Assembly (NCBI RefSeq): GCF_003383595.3
Contig: NZ_CP033058.2
Span: 124,001 to 188,000 of the forward strand
Origin: Metamycoplasma phocicerebrale
GTDB taxonomy: Bacteria > Bacillota_I > Bacilli_A > Mycoplasmatales > Metamycoplasmataceae
Length of the DNA: 64,000 bases
Reading direction: 5' to 3'
Under the pieces are notes generated by a model, which did not search any database, had not been told where the DNA came from, and worked only from the letters and a program-made list of their open reading frames with translations. Made by a program: the position numbers and the translations under genes. Positions 10,786 through 23,701 of the stretch are shown one piece after another. Each line of letters starts with the position of its first letter. Position 1 is the first letter of the stretch.

Positions 10786-12342
10786 ATGAAAAACAAAAGA
10801 AGAACTTCTAGAAAAACTAACATTATTTTTAGATTTTTACGGAAATTAGGTGCCGTAAGATATATTTTCATTATATATATTTTATTTACTATTTTAATTT
10901 CCTTATTATTATTTTGAAATGCTAGTCATAATGAAGGTATAACAAAACCTAGATATATAGATGTTCTTTTTGTATCAGCTTCTGCTTTTAGTGATACAGG
11001 TTTAACTCCACTTGTTATTTCTGAAACTTTTAATAGTTTTGGACAATTTTTAATTGCTCTGAGTATGGTCGTCGGTGGGATAGGTATATTTACTTTTAAA
11101 GTTTATATATTTCAATCAATTTTAAAAATAAAATCAAATTTATTTAGTAATATGGTTTCGCAAACAGAGCGCGGATCAATTACTATTAGTGAAACAAGAA
11201 AAATGATAAAAATCGCAATTTCATTTCTAATAATTACAACCATAATTGCATCATTTATTTTTACAATGCTTTTGTATTTTACAAAAAACCCTAATTTTGT
11301 TATTCCTAGTGATTTTAGCCCTAAGGCAAATAAAATGTTATTTGACCCTAGAGTAATAATGACTCAAGAACAAAACCCATATATGAATTTTGGACAAGCT
11401 ATAAAATTAGGAATTTTTCATGCAATTAGCTCAATTAATAATGCTGGTTTTGACTTATTCGGAAATAAAAGTTTGCAACCGTTTTATCATGATTATGCAT
11501 TTCAAAGCATTACAATAATTGTTTTCTTGATTGGTGGTATTGGTTTTCCAGTTATTTATGATGTCTGAAAAAAAATACAAAGTGCTAGAAAATCACAACC
11601 GAATCATAGATTTCAATTATTTACAAAATTTACAATAATAACTTATATAGTAACAACTGTGTTAGGTTTTGGCTTAAGTATTATTTTAGAATATTTTTCA
11701 AAATCTAAAGGCTCATTCTGATACCAAAATGAATACGGAAATGCTGGAGAAAAAATATTTGCTTTATATTTCCAAGTTAGTTCAACTAGATCGGCTGGGT
11801 TTTCAACAGTTAATTACTACAATTTTACACAATCTACAATACTATTACATAGTGTTTTGATGTTTATAGGATTTTCACCAGTATCAACAGCAGGTGGGGT
11901 TCGTAATACAACCATTGCAGTTATTTTCTTAAGTGTAATAACTATGATGTCTGAAAGAAAAAGGATAAATGCTTTTAAAAGACAAATTGGCAAGGAAACT
12001 TTGATTAAAGCAGTTAACGTTTTTGCAATTGCTATATTATTAATTTTAGTATTTACAATAACTACTTATGCTACAATACCAGATAAAACAAAAATGATAA
12101 ATACACAAAATTACCCATTATTGTTCGTTGTCTTTGAAACATGTTCTGCTTTCGGTAATACAGGACTAAGTACAGGACTTTCAGGTTCAGCTAGAAATCT
12201 ACATGTTGTTGGAAAATTAAGCTTAATATCAATGATGATTATAGGTCAATTTGGTATTCCACAAACTATAAAAATTTTTGGAAGAGTGAAACCTGCATCA
12301 GAACATTATCAATACATATATGAAGATGTGTCAATTGGTTAA
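10786..12342 (+). CDS. ktrB: potassium uptake channel subunit (TrkH/KtrB family)
   Basis: 518-residue K+ channel-like subunit that assembles with the KtrA ring. All four pore-loop repeats with the selectivity-filter glycine are visible: FSDTGLTPL, NNAGFDLF, RSAGFSTV and GNTGLSTG. The gate-loop region PVSTAGGVRNTT in the third repeat is also present. Two TGA codons (Trp) fall in the middle. Positively charged N-terminus, then TM helices throughout. There is no Shine-Dalgarno; a -10 box ends 7 nt before the ATG. The following giant lipoprotein starts 9 nt after the stop, so it may be co-transcribed. Confidence 0.93.
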
Positions 12343-12351
12343 GGAGACACC

Positions 12352-15300
12352 ATGAAAACAAATAAGGCAATTAAAAATATTGCTAAAATTACACCAGCTT
12401 TAGCTATTATTCTAGCTACTCCAATTATTTCTGCCGCTTGTGGTAAAAAAAACAAAGACCCTGAGACAGATAAAAACAAAATTCAACCTAATTTGCAAGC
12501 TCCTGTAAAAGGAAAAGTAAAGTATATTGCAATAGGTGATGATTATGCAATAGGAAATAATAATAGCGATAATGCTGAAAAAAATAATTTTTACGATACA
12601 AATACAAAAGAAGTGAATGGGCTTTCATATGCTTCTTATTTAGCTAATTCAATTTTATTACTTAATGACGAAAAAACTCAATTAGAATCTTATTATAATT
12701 TTGGTCTTCAACAATCAACATCAAGTGATTGATTATATTTATTAAACCCAGATAAATATAGTTCTATTAATTTTAAAAATATGATTAATTTTAATAAAGA
12801 ATTGGGTTCAGAAAATCAAGAAAGAATAAAATCTTTATTTAGTGATTTTCAAAATTATAAAAACAATAAACTATTAAAAAATATTAAAGAGGCAAATTTA
12901 TTAACTTTATCAATAGGTTTTAATGACATTTATAAAAAAGATGAATTATTAAGTTTAATTTTTCAAGATTATAAAAATGAAAAGGAACTTAAAGATGCTT
13001 TAGTTAAATACAGGGCCATAAGTTTAAATAGAATTCAAAATTTAAAATCAAATTATTTAAACATAATTAATGAAATTAGGAATTTAAATAAAAATGTAAA
13101 TATAAATTTAACTGGATATATTTCACCTTTCTTACATTTTTTACTAATTAATTCTACAAAGGAATATCAAAATACTTTTAATTCAATAATTTTAGAATTA
13201 AATAATGCAATTCAAAGTGTTGCAAAAGAAACCAAAGTTAATTATTATTCCTTTAATAATGAAGAATATATTTTAAAAAATCCAAAAGATTTTTCAAAAG
13301 ATTTATTAAACATTTATCCGACAAATAATGCTTATAAAAAATTGGCGCAAGACATTTTTCTTAAAATGTCTATTTCATCGCAAGATTATAATAAGTTATT
13401 TAATCCTAAAAAGGCTTCTGAACATTTAATAGCCTTAGAATTTGATAAAAAAGCAAGTTTAATTAAATCTAATATTGTAGGTTTGGTCGGTTTAAACACT
13501 GATACATATAAACGTGAATACCAATTTGAAAAAATTAAGAAGAATCAAGAAATAATAAGCTCAGAATCAAATAATAATTTTATGTATAAATTATTATTAG
13601 AATTTAAAACTAATTTGCTTACTAGTGATAATCAATTGCCAGAAAACATTAAAGAAGTAGGCAAAACTATATTTAATTTTCTTAATATTGAAAATGAAAA
13701 TATTAATGTTTGATTTTCTAATTTAGTAGACAAATTAATTAAGAATAATAAAAAACAAATTATTATTAATTTATTTAATCAAATTTTATCTTCAAATAAT
13801 ATCGAAAAAATATTAACAAAGTCTAACTTTGAAATTATTGATTTAATAAATAAAAAATCACATGGAAATATTAGTATCAAAGAAATAAAATCTATTTTTA
13901 AAAATAATTTATGAGAAAAAAACAATATTTACAAAATTATTAAAGATGTTTTAAGCAAAGGATTTGTTTCTAATTTAGAAAATAAAAAATTATTAAAAGA
14001 AGAGTTGCCTTCTTTAATTAAAATATTATTTTCAGATAAAATTGTAAGCAAACTTTTCCCAGGAAAATTAATTGAAATTTGAAATAAATCAAAAGAAGAT
14101 AAAGAAGTTAAAGAAAAACTAAATTTATTGATTAATAAATTTGTTGATTCTGGTTTAAGAAATTATGAAAAACACATAGAGCAACCAGATTTAGAAGGCT
14201 TTTTAAATTCAATTTTAAAAGGTTCAAGAGCAGAAACAATTACATTTTTTAAATCTATAATAAATTACTTAATTAAGCATGAAGAAGAATTTAATTTAAT
14301 TTCTAATAATTTGACATTAAGCATGAAAGAAATGTTTTCTATTCCTGACAATAGATTGGAAGATATAAATTACTTTATTAAAAATATTATTTTAAGCTTA
14401 AAAGATTTTAAATATAATTCTGAATTTTTAGAATTGCACATTGAAACTGCAATTTCAAACAAAAACCTTAAAGATCAAAATTTATTAAAATCTTTTGTTT
14501 CAAATCTACTATTTAATACTTCTAATTCTAAATTAAACAAAAATAATAAAGTTTTCTTTGCGCTAATAAGTCACAAGCCAAATATTGAAAATTTAGATCT
14601 AGCAAAATTCGATCGAGGTTTGCAATATTTTGCTATTAGTTTAATACAAATTGAAAACTTTATGAGTATTGACAAAATTAAAAATTTAGCAGATGAAAAA
14701 GCTCGTGATTCTATTTTAAAACTATTAAAAAACATTTCAATTAATTATAATAATGAACTAAATGAAAGAGGAAAAACTCAACTAAAAGCTATTGCCTTTT
14801 TATTAATTGATGAAGTAACCCAAAACAACAGTTTATTAAACCAACTTTTAGATAGCTTGGGTGATTATATTGTTATTCATCCTTTAACTAATTATTTAAG
14901 AAAATATGGTTTAGAAAACAAAATTTTAAAAGCTAATCCAAAATATAAAACTTTAGAAGATTTTGTGCGCGATGGATATAGAAATCTTTATAATTCCGTT
15001 AATAACCCAATAGTTATTGAAAAAATTAAATCATTTGTTTACGATGTAATTGATAATGGTGATAGATATGACCAAAACAGTATATACAAATTTACTCTTT
15101 CAATAATGGCGAGGGCAGATGAAAATGGTGTTTTAGATATTATTAAAACCATTTTAAAACAAATAGCTATTCCAAAAAATACCGATTTTATAGCAAATAT
15201 TGTAAATACATATATGGTTTCTTACTTTTCATTCGAACTTAAACCAGAAGAAATAACCTTAATTTCTTCTTATATTGAAGATTTATTGAAAGGCATAGAA

Positions 15301-18300
15301 CATTCAAACTTATATAATAATTTTGAAAAATATTTTATTTCAACAATACAAAAAATAAACAAATCTAAAATAGATAATTTTGAAAAATTAGGTAATTATT
15401 TAAAGGAAGAACTATCAAACTTTATTTCAATTTCAACCAACCCAGATTTTATTCAAAATATTTTAGAATTAATAAGTTTAAAAAACACAAATAACTCAGA
15501 AGAATTTAATAAATTTTTAAATGTAATAACAATATTTTTAAAAAATGAAAATTTTGTCGATTTAGTAATTAAAAAAATAAACATTAAAGACAAAATTAGT
15601 AATTTAAAAAATTCAATCAATGTAAACGCTTTCCCTGAAGAAATTAGAAATGAAATTAAATTGATTCTTTCAAATACCTTAAGTAATGTAACTGAAAAAT
15701 GGGATGATTTATTTTTACCTAAACTAAAAGAATTAATTAAAAGTTCAGTAGAAAAAGAAGAAATTAAAAAAGCTAAAAATATTAATGAATTTATATCATT
15801 GATATTATCAGAAAATAGCTTACTAATTAAAGAATTAACTGAAAAAACATTAAATGAAACATTATTGTCTTCAGATGAAAATCAAAATAGTATTATCAAC
15901 ATAATAATTCATTATTTAAGTCAAAAAATGAATTACAACAATTTAAGTGAAGTTGAAAAAAATAATTTAAAATCTTTCATGAAAAAGACTATCAATTTTG
16001 CACAAAATAAAAAACTATATTCTCCAGTAATTGACGGTTTATTTATTTTATTAGAATCAAACCTGAAAAAACATGGAATGAATTTTAAAAAATATGAATT
16101 TACAGATTTTACAAAGAATATTGAGTTTAAGAATTTTGATATTTATCAATTGGCTAATGAATTCATAGATAACAATTTATCAAAAGATGAAATTAAAATA
16201 GTAATAAAAACAGCTTTAATTAATGTTCCACTTATTTTATCTCAAATTATTCCAGATAAAAAAAATGAAGATCAAAGTGGTCCCAAATCAAAAATTGAAT
16301 TAGAAAAGATTTTTGCTATTGTAACAAAAGCTATTAATAAATTATCAATTGATGATAGAAATGAATTAATACCTTACCTATCAGATGCTATATTTGAAAT
16401 AAAAGAAAATAAGAATTTCAAAAAATTAATAATACAAATTTTAAAAGAAGAAATTAAGAAAATTGATGAAGCAATTTTAAATAAAATTACAAATCAAACA
16501 GAAAATAGCGCAAATAAATTAGCCACTATAATTATTAATAAAGTTTATGAACATGTTCTTGAAGTGGAAAACAAGAATTATTTTACAAACATATTAAAAA
16601 CAATATTAATCTCTGAACAAACAGTGGATTTAAGTCCTAAATCAATTGTTTTAAAATTATTTAAATCTTTAAAAACAAACAAAACTGACGAGTTTATTAA
16701 TAAAGTTTTTGACAAAGCCTTAAATGACGAAGAAATTATTATTACAGTTGGTAACGCAATTACTTTAATGATAGAAAAAGAACTAAATGTTACATTTGGA
16801 GAACAAGAAAAAAATCAAATTGCAGATTACTTAAAGTCCTTTATGTCTAATTTAAAAGGAAAAGAACTATTTAATAAATTTAAAAAACATGTTTATTCTT
16901 TCTTAGAAAATCAAAATGATTTAATTTCATTTAAAGATTTTAAAACTAAATTATTTAAAAATATAACCAATTTCTTTACATTAGATTCTAAACAAATAAA
17001 AGATATATTGAATTTAGTATTAATACAAAATGGACAAAATGATAAAGAAAATGAACAAAAATTATTTAAAGTTTTAAAAATAATGCTTTCTAAAAAAGCA
17101 ATTATTGATTTAGCATGACAAAAGTTTGATATTAATATAATTTCAAATGCTTTAAGTAATGTAAACTTAAATAATTTAGGTTTAAATGAAGAAAACAAAA
17201 ATTATTTAAGAAATATAATAGATGGAATTAAAAACTTAATTACAGCAAAATTTGATGTTTTAATTAAAAATAATCTTAATGAATTAATAGAAAAACTATT
17301 GTTACCAGAAGTAATTAATGAATCAAATGATTTTGAATCATGAATTAAAAAAGCCTTTGAAATTAATCAAGAATGATTAAGACAAAAAGCAAATTCTATT
17401 TTTAAAGAAGTAATGGATTTATCAGAAATACAACCAATTAAAAATAATGTAGCAAAATTACTAATTGGATTAATGGCCCAAAAATTAAACAATTTAAACA
17501 TTGAAGACCAATATAAACAAAAAATGGAATCTACTACATTAAAATTAATTAACTCTATATCAACTTGAGAAATTACTAATGAAATAATTAATTCTTCAAT
17601 GAATTTATTAATTAAAAATTTAAATGAACATAATTTGAATTTTAAAGAATATAACTTTAATGGCTTAATTGAAATTGGCGATATTATAAACGGTTTGAAT
17701 ATAAATAAAGTTGTTGAATTTATAGACAGTATTGAATCAAAAGAATTATTTTCATTTGTTTACTTATTTATAAATAAATTTGAAGAATTTGACAAATTAT
17801 TTAAGTTACCAGAAAATTCATCTGGAAACAATGAACAAAATATTAATAAGGAAATAGTTCAATTTAAAAAACCTATTAGTTTACCAGCAGAATCTATATT
17901 TAAATTTATTAAAACTAGTCTTTCTGTTTTGGATAGCAATGATAGACAAGCTATTAAATTATTAATTCCAAGTTTTGTTGAAAAAATATTAGCTTCTGAA
18001 AATATTAAAAATTTTGCTAAAGATAAATTAAAATTTGTTGAAAAAATTATTTTAGAATCTGATTCTCAAGCAACAGATTTTGCTAAGGAAACAATAGATA
18101 AAATTATTAAAATTGTTTTTGAAGGTTCTAAATCTAAAGACACATTTGAAAAACTAATTATTTCTGCTATTGATTTAGATAAAAATGCTTTAGAATCAAT
18201 TGGCGATATTAATATACTAATTAAAACATTCTTTAATACAAATAAGCAAAGTTTAAAAGACTATGTTAAAAATACATTTGTTGAAACATTAAAAGACAAT

Positions 18301-20325
18301 CAATATATAAATAAACTTTTAGAATTTGTATTTGGTCAATTGAATAAAAAATATAAATTTGATAGTATTGGCGATGAAATTAAAAATATTAGTTCTCTTT
18401 TAATAAGAGTTATTAATACTTTAGAAAATCAACAACAAAATATAATTACTGATTTTGGTTTTGATTTTATAGAAAAAATATTAGATGCTAACATATTCAT
18501 TTTAGAAGGTACTATAAATAAAGAAACATTAAACAAAAAAATTATTTCAATATTAAGCAATTTAGATTATAAATCAATATTTAAACCTGAAATATTTGAA
18601 AAAATTATAAAAAGTGTCTTATCTAAAGATTTAACTAAGGAAACAATAGTAACAGAATTAAAATCTTTATATAGTTACTTAACTAGAAACATTCCAAAAT
18701 TAAATAATGAAAATCCAAATGATTCTCAAAATAATAATGAAGAAAACAAACAATTATTATTAAAATTAGAAAGTATTATTCAAAATGCATTAATAGGTTT
18801 AAATGGTTCAATAGAACCTAGCGATATTAATGCAAAAGAATCAGTTATTGAAGTAGCAAATAGCATTATTAAAGATCAAATTAAGAAAGTTAATTGAGAA
18901 GCATTAAAACAAACAATAGTCCCAAAAGAAGATTTGAAAAAAATTGCAAACATTTTTATCGAAAAACCTGCATTTAAACAAACCTTAAATGACTTAATAA
19001 TAGAAATATTAAGTGGTTCAAAAATTGCAAACACTAATACTGCTGGAGAAGCAATTAATAAAACATTAGCTAAATTATCAGAAAAATTAAAAGAAAATAT
19101 TGACAAAATATTTAAAGAATTAATTCAAGATAATGAAATCATGAAGATTATTATTAATAGCATGGTTGAATATTTAAAATTAGAAAATGTTACAGAAGAT
19201 GACAAACAATTATTAAAAGATGTTGTTGTTGATATATTTAATGATTTAGTGAAAACTGATTATTACAAGAAGAAAATAATAAAAAGAACAATTGATCATT
19301 TTACAAACTTCAGTAAGAATTTCTCAATTCTAGAACCAACAAAATGGTTAACTGATGCTTTAGAAAAAATCAAACTTGGTTTTGGATTGGGAGATGCTAA
19401 AATAATTGGAGAATTTATAGGAAAAACTAAAGCAATAAATGGCCCAAGATTAGTTAAATTAGTTAATTTAATTTTTGGAAAAAGTAATTTTGAAAATTCA
19501 TTTATTTACAATTCCTTAAGAAATATAAATATGAATGAAGATAAGACAAAAAGAACAACTATGAAAGATCTAAGAAAAATGGCTTCTATAAACAACTTAA
19601 ATACACAACCAACTCCTCCTGCTGCAGATGACCCTGATAATATAAGCCCAGATTTAGATCCTTTGGTTTTATTAAATTCAATTTTCTCATTACTATGGGA
19701 TCAATATTCAATTAGTGATGCTAAAAATGATAGTTTAAGTTTCAAGAAAAGATCACAAACAGAAGAATGAAAAGCGGTTTATAGAATACAAGTTGCTATG
19801 AATTTTGCAATATTTGAAATGTTCGGGCGTGAAACTTTAGAAAAACAACGTGAAAACGGTGGTTTTACTGAATTGAATTTATATTCTGGTGGAAGAGCAA
19901 TTTTATGAGAATTACAAGAAGCTACAAATCTAAAATTAGTTCCAGGTATTGCAAGTAAGTTTTCTGGAATGCAAAGGTTTTTCAAACCAACAGATCATTT
20001 ACGTCAATTTACTAATTATTTAATTGAAGAGAAAAAAGGTTTATTTTTTAGCTCATATATTTTCTTTGAAGAAAAAAATTATGGACCTGAATCAATTAAT
20101 TATATTATTGTTAGTTCAGGATATAATGAAGGTGAAGAATCTAAATTAAAGAACTTTAAATATAAAGTAACTGAAGATGGCCAAGAGAATGCTATATCTA
20201 AAAAAGAATATATTCTTTTAACTCTTAAAGAAGGTGGTTATGGTAAATTTATGGCAATAAATAACAAAACTTCTAAATCTATTTGGTCTGGTCTAAACAA
20301 AGTTAAAGAAGGTGAATTTTATTAA
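12352..20325 (+). CDS. giant prolipoprotein with degenerate SGNH-hydrolase head (2657 aa)
   Basis: A single code-4 frame of 2658 codons; TGA (Trp) interrupts it many times. Signal peptide with lipobox ending at Cys30 (IISAAC), so it would be anchored on the outer face of the membrane. Residues ~55-330 resemble an SGNH/GDSL hydrolase: YIAIGDDYAIG (block I, residues 58-68), SIGFNDIY (GxND, residues 189-192) and NIYPTNNAYKKLAQ (block V). The nucleophile serine of GDS is Asp64, the block-V histidine is Tyr322 and the Asp three residues before is Leu, so the head is probably not a working hydrolase. Residues ~330-2400 are a Lys/Asn/Ile/Leu-rich helical region of loosely repeated segments. The last ~190 residues (RIQVAMNFAIFEMFGRETLE onwards) are compositionally normal and may form a folded domain. 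Ribosome site AAGGAG before ATG. Large SGNH lipoproteins are known in this group; this one's function is unknown. Confidence 0.85.
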
Positions 20326-20330
20326 AAATA

Positions 20331-20362
20331 AACTTGGTGTCTAAATTAGGCATCAAGTTTTA
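20331..20362 (+). terminator. terminator after the giant lipoprotein
   Basis: A 9-bp stem with one G-U pair, AACTTGGTG/CATCAAGTT (20331-20339 with 20351-20359), followed by T-rich sequence. Confidence 0.75.
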
Positions 20363-20410
20363 TATATCAACTTATTTAATTAATAAATTAAATTTGTTGT
20401 AAAATAATAC

Positions 20411-20712
20411 ATGCACGGCCAACTGCTGCGGTTAAAACGTAGAGGAAAATCCGCTCTAGCACTCGCTGCGATGCGAGTAGTGATCATGCTAGGCCAAATA
20501 AGCCTAGGCAGCCACAATTGTGGTTGACGACAAGTGCAACAGAGACGAGCTTATTTAGTTAAGGTGCAACGATGTAAACTCCATGAGTTAGAAACCCAAA
20601 TTTTGGTAGGGGAACCTAATAGAGATAAATGAATTAAAATTAGGAAGTTTTATAACTTAGATAAATAGTTGGCGCTATAGTAATATAGTACAAAAAGCGG
20701 TTTATAGTGTAA
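20411..20712 (+). ncRNA. rnpB: RNase P RNA
   Basis: Catalytic RNA that matures tRNA 5' ends. The universally conserved blocks are in order: GAGGAAAATCC near 20440-20450 (family GAGGAAAGTCC), ACAGAGACGAG near 20538, and near the 3' end ACAAAAAGCGGTTTATAG (family AACARAAxCGGCUUAY). The terminal helix can form from GCAC at 20413-20416 with GTGT at 20707-20710. Ends are set by those pairings and are approximate to a few bases. About 300 nt, type B (Firmicutes) layout. An AT-rich promoter region precedes it. Confidence 0.93.
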
Positions 20713-20740
20713 AAAGAAGGCGTTTTCGTCTTTTTTTCTT
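20711..20740 (+). terminator. rnpB terminator
   Basis: Hairpin GGCG/CGTC (20719-20722 with 20727-20730) extended by an A-rich/T-rich arm and followed by a run of T. Confidence 0.7.
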
Positions 20741-20806
20741 TTATTTTTCTTAAAAACTTTATATATAAAAAATAAATTAAAAATAATATTTATAAGGGAG
20801 AAAACA

Positions 20807-21550
20807 ATGAATGAATTATTATTATATTTTAATTATAAATACAAAGGGGATTGAAACAAAATTTATAATGCTATAAAGCAAAAAGAACAAATAAAAGAGG
20901 AAGATTATAAAAATTTTATAAACCAAATAAACACAAATAATGAGAAATATATAACCATATTAGATAGTGATTATCCACAAAAATTATTAGCAAACAGAAA
21001 GCCGCCTTTTGTTTTACATTATAAAGGTAATTTAGAGATTTTGACAAAAGCGAAAAAAATTGTTTATTTAACTGGTAGTTATGAAACTCTAAATATTAAT
21101 AAATATGTAAATAAAATTTCAAGGGATTTTGAAACTACTTTTATTAATCTTTATTGGAACGGTCTTGAACAATCAATATTAAAACAATTGTTAAATAAAC
21201 AAGTAAAAGTTATAGTAATTTTGCCTTGTGGAATAAACTGAGCAATAAAAAATTTAAATTTAAATTATTATTTAGATGAAAATTGCTTATTTTTATCAGA
21301 ATATCCTAATGAATACCACATTACCAAAATAGCCTATAGCGCTAGAAGTAGAATAAATGCTGGTCTATGCCACAAAATGATTTTACTTTCTTCTTTAGAA
21401 TATAAATACAATAATATAATTAATGAATTTTTAGACCAAGGGAAAGATATACAATGCTTACTATTTAAAGATCATTTAGAAAATGATCAAAATATAGATC
21501 TAATTAATCAAGGAGCTGAACTAGTTTCTGAAAATAAACCAATATGTTAA
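20807..21550 (+). CDS. DprA-like DNA-processing protein (divergent)
   Basis: 247 residues with a GGGAG ribosome site before ATG 20807. N-terminal ~45 residues are helical. The ITILDSDYPQKL and PFVLHYKGN segments match the DprA entry region (YPxxL...PPxxLyyrG). The Rossmann-like part has LTGSYE where DprA has GsRxxS, and ARSRINAGLCHKMILLSS where DprA has RNRIIAGLS. Known DprA binds ssDNA and loads RecA during transformation. This one is short and key motifs are eroded, so whether it still works is unclear. It stands alone between rnpB and the deo operon. Confidence 0.65.
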
Positions 21551-21648
21551 TTAGTTAGTTTAAGGTTGTCATAAAAGCATTATAAATAACCAAATTTGTA
21601 ATAAAATTTTAATGTAATTATAAAAAAATATAAATTTGAAGGAGTAAC

Positions 21649-22365
21649 ATGACACCACATATAAACGCAAAAGAAGGCGCTTTTGCTAAATTAGTTTTAA
21701 TGCCTGGAGACCCACTAAGAGCAAAATATATAGCTGAAAATTACTTAGAAAAAGTTGAATTAGTTTCTAATGTAAGGAATATGCTAATGTATACTGGATA
21801 TTATGAAGGAAACAAAATTTCTGTTTGTGCATCAGGAATGGGAGTACCATCTATTGGTATTTATTCATATGAATTATTTGACCAATATGGAGTAGAAGCT
21901 ATTATAAGAATAGGCTCAGCCGGCTCATTTAGAGAAGATATAAAAAATTATGAAATGGTTTTAGCATCTTCTGCATATAGTGCAAGCTCTACTTTTAGAA
22001 ATTCTATTATTAGAGGTGATAATAATAACATTGCAACACCTAGCCACGAACTAAATGAATTAATTTTAAAAAGAGCCAAAGAATTAAAAATGGATATTCA
22101 TTTTGATCGTGTTTTAAGTGAAGATGCTTTTTATGCTGATCAAACTGTACAAGAAAGAGTAACAAAATCTGGTGGAGCTGTTTGTGTCGAAATGGAAGCC
22201 TACGGTTTGTTCACGGTAGCTGAAAAATTAAATAAAAAAGCAGCAACAATACTAACTATTTCAGATAACTTAGTAACTCATGAATATACAACTAGTGAAG
22301 AAAGACAAAATTCGTTTAATGAAATGATGAAATTGTCTCTTTCATTAGCAAAGGATTTTCAATAA
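21649..22365 (+). CDS. deoD: purine-nucleoside phosphorylase (DeoD type)
   Basis: 238-residue hexameric-type PNP that splits purine nucleosides with phosphate. MPGDPLRAKYIAENYL at the N-terminus, the SGMGVPSIGIYSYEL phosphate/nucleoside site, VEMEAYGLF with the ribose-binding Met-Glu, and SDNL with the catalytic Asp are all present. Ribosome site AAGGAG before ATG 21649. First gene of the operon deoD-deoA-deoC-upp; its stop shares one base with the deoA start. Confidence 0.96.
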   Translation: MTPHINAKEGAFAKLVLMPGDPLRAKYIAENYLEKVELVSNVRNMLMYTGYYEGNKISVCASGMGVPSIGIYSYELFDQYGVEAIIRIGSAGSFREDIKNYEMVLASSAYSASSTFRNSIIRGDNNNIATPSHELNELILKRAKELKMDIHFDRVLSEDAFYADQTVQERVTKSGGAVCVEMEAYGLFTVAEKLNKKAATILTISDNLVTHEYTTSEERQNSFNEMMKLSLSLAKDFQ

Positions 22366-23660
22366 TGAGAATAATAGATGTTATTAATAAAAAGGCTGAA
22401 AAACTAGAACTTTCTAAAGAAGAAATAAATTTTTTTATTACTAATTATGTAAATGGTTCAATTCCTGATTACCAGGCTGCCGCTTTATTAATGGCTATAA
22501 GACTTAATTCTTTAAATGAGATAGAAACTTCTTATTTAACTGATGCTATGATGCATTCAGGTGATGTAATTGATTGGTCTTATTTAAATAAAACTATAGT
22601 TGACAAACATTCTACTGGCGGAGTAGGAGATAAAGTTAGTATAGCATTATGTCCTATACTAGCATCCTTAGGATTAACAGTGGCAAAAATGTCGGGACGA
22701 GGATTGGGACATACCGGTGGCACTCTAGATAAATTAGAATCTATTTCGGGTTACAAAATTTCTTTAAGTGATAAAGAATTTAAAGATAATGTAAAAAAGC
22801 ATAATATTGCGATTGTAGGCCAAAATGAAAAATTAGTTCCAGCCGATAAAAAAATTTATGCTTTAAGAGATGTAACAGGAACTGTTGAATCAATTCCCTT
22901 AATCGCTTCTTCTATAATGTCTAAAAAATTAGCAACGGGTTCTAATTGTATTTTACTTGATGTAAAATGTGGAAATGGTGCTTTTATGAAAAATCTTGAT
23001 CAAGCTAAAGAACTTGGAAATTTAATGATTAAAATTGGTAAAAGACTGGGTAGACAGGTTGCGGTAGAGATTACTAATATGGAAAAACCACTTGGTAGAG
23101 CAATTGGAAATAAAATTGAGGTTTTGGAAGCAGTAGAAACCCTTAAGGGAAAAGGGCCAAAGGATTTTACTGAAATTATTTTTTCATCTGGGGCGACATT
23201 ATTAATATTATCTAAAATGGCAAAAACAGAAAAAGAAGCAAGAGAACTTATTAAACAAAATATTAATAATGGCAAGGCTTTAAAAAAATTTGATGAATGA
23301 ATTAGATCTCAGGGTGGTAAAGTAGAAGAAATTTATAAAAATGATTGATTCGCACCTAAATATAAATATTTAATCAAATCAAAAGAACGAGGATTTTTAA
23401 AAATTAATTCAGCTATAGAATTTGGTTTAGTAGCTATGAAATTAGGAGCTGGTAGAAACACAAAAGAAGATAATATAGATTATGAGGCTGGTATTTATTT
23501 AAATAAGTCAACTAATGATTTTGTTGAAATTGATGACATACTTTTTACCTTATATTCTTCAAAGCCTATTGATCAAACATTGTCTCAAGATTTATTAAAT
23601 GTTGTTGAATTTAGTCCAAAACCTTTTGAAGTTAATGAAGTTTTGGCTAAATTGTTATAA
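22365..23660 (+). CDS. deoA: pyrimidine-nucleoside (thymidine) phosphorylase
   Basis: 431 residues, as usual for the family. It cleaves thymidine/deoxyuridine (possibly uridine) to base and sugar-1-phosphate. The phosphate-binding signature DKHSTGGVGDKVS and the glycine-rich SGRGLGHTGGTLDKLES are intact; catalytic Lys and Arg positions lie in VEITNMEKPLGRAIGN-like segments. Overlaps deoD by 1 nt (stop and ATG share an A). Two TGA codons are Trp, near residues 312 and 328. Confidence 0.95.
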
Positions 23661-23701
23661 TTTATACGAAATAAAATATAAATTTATTTAAAGGAGAAAT
23701 T

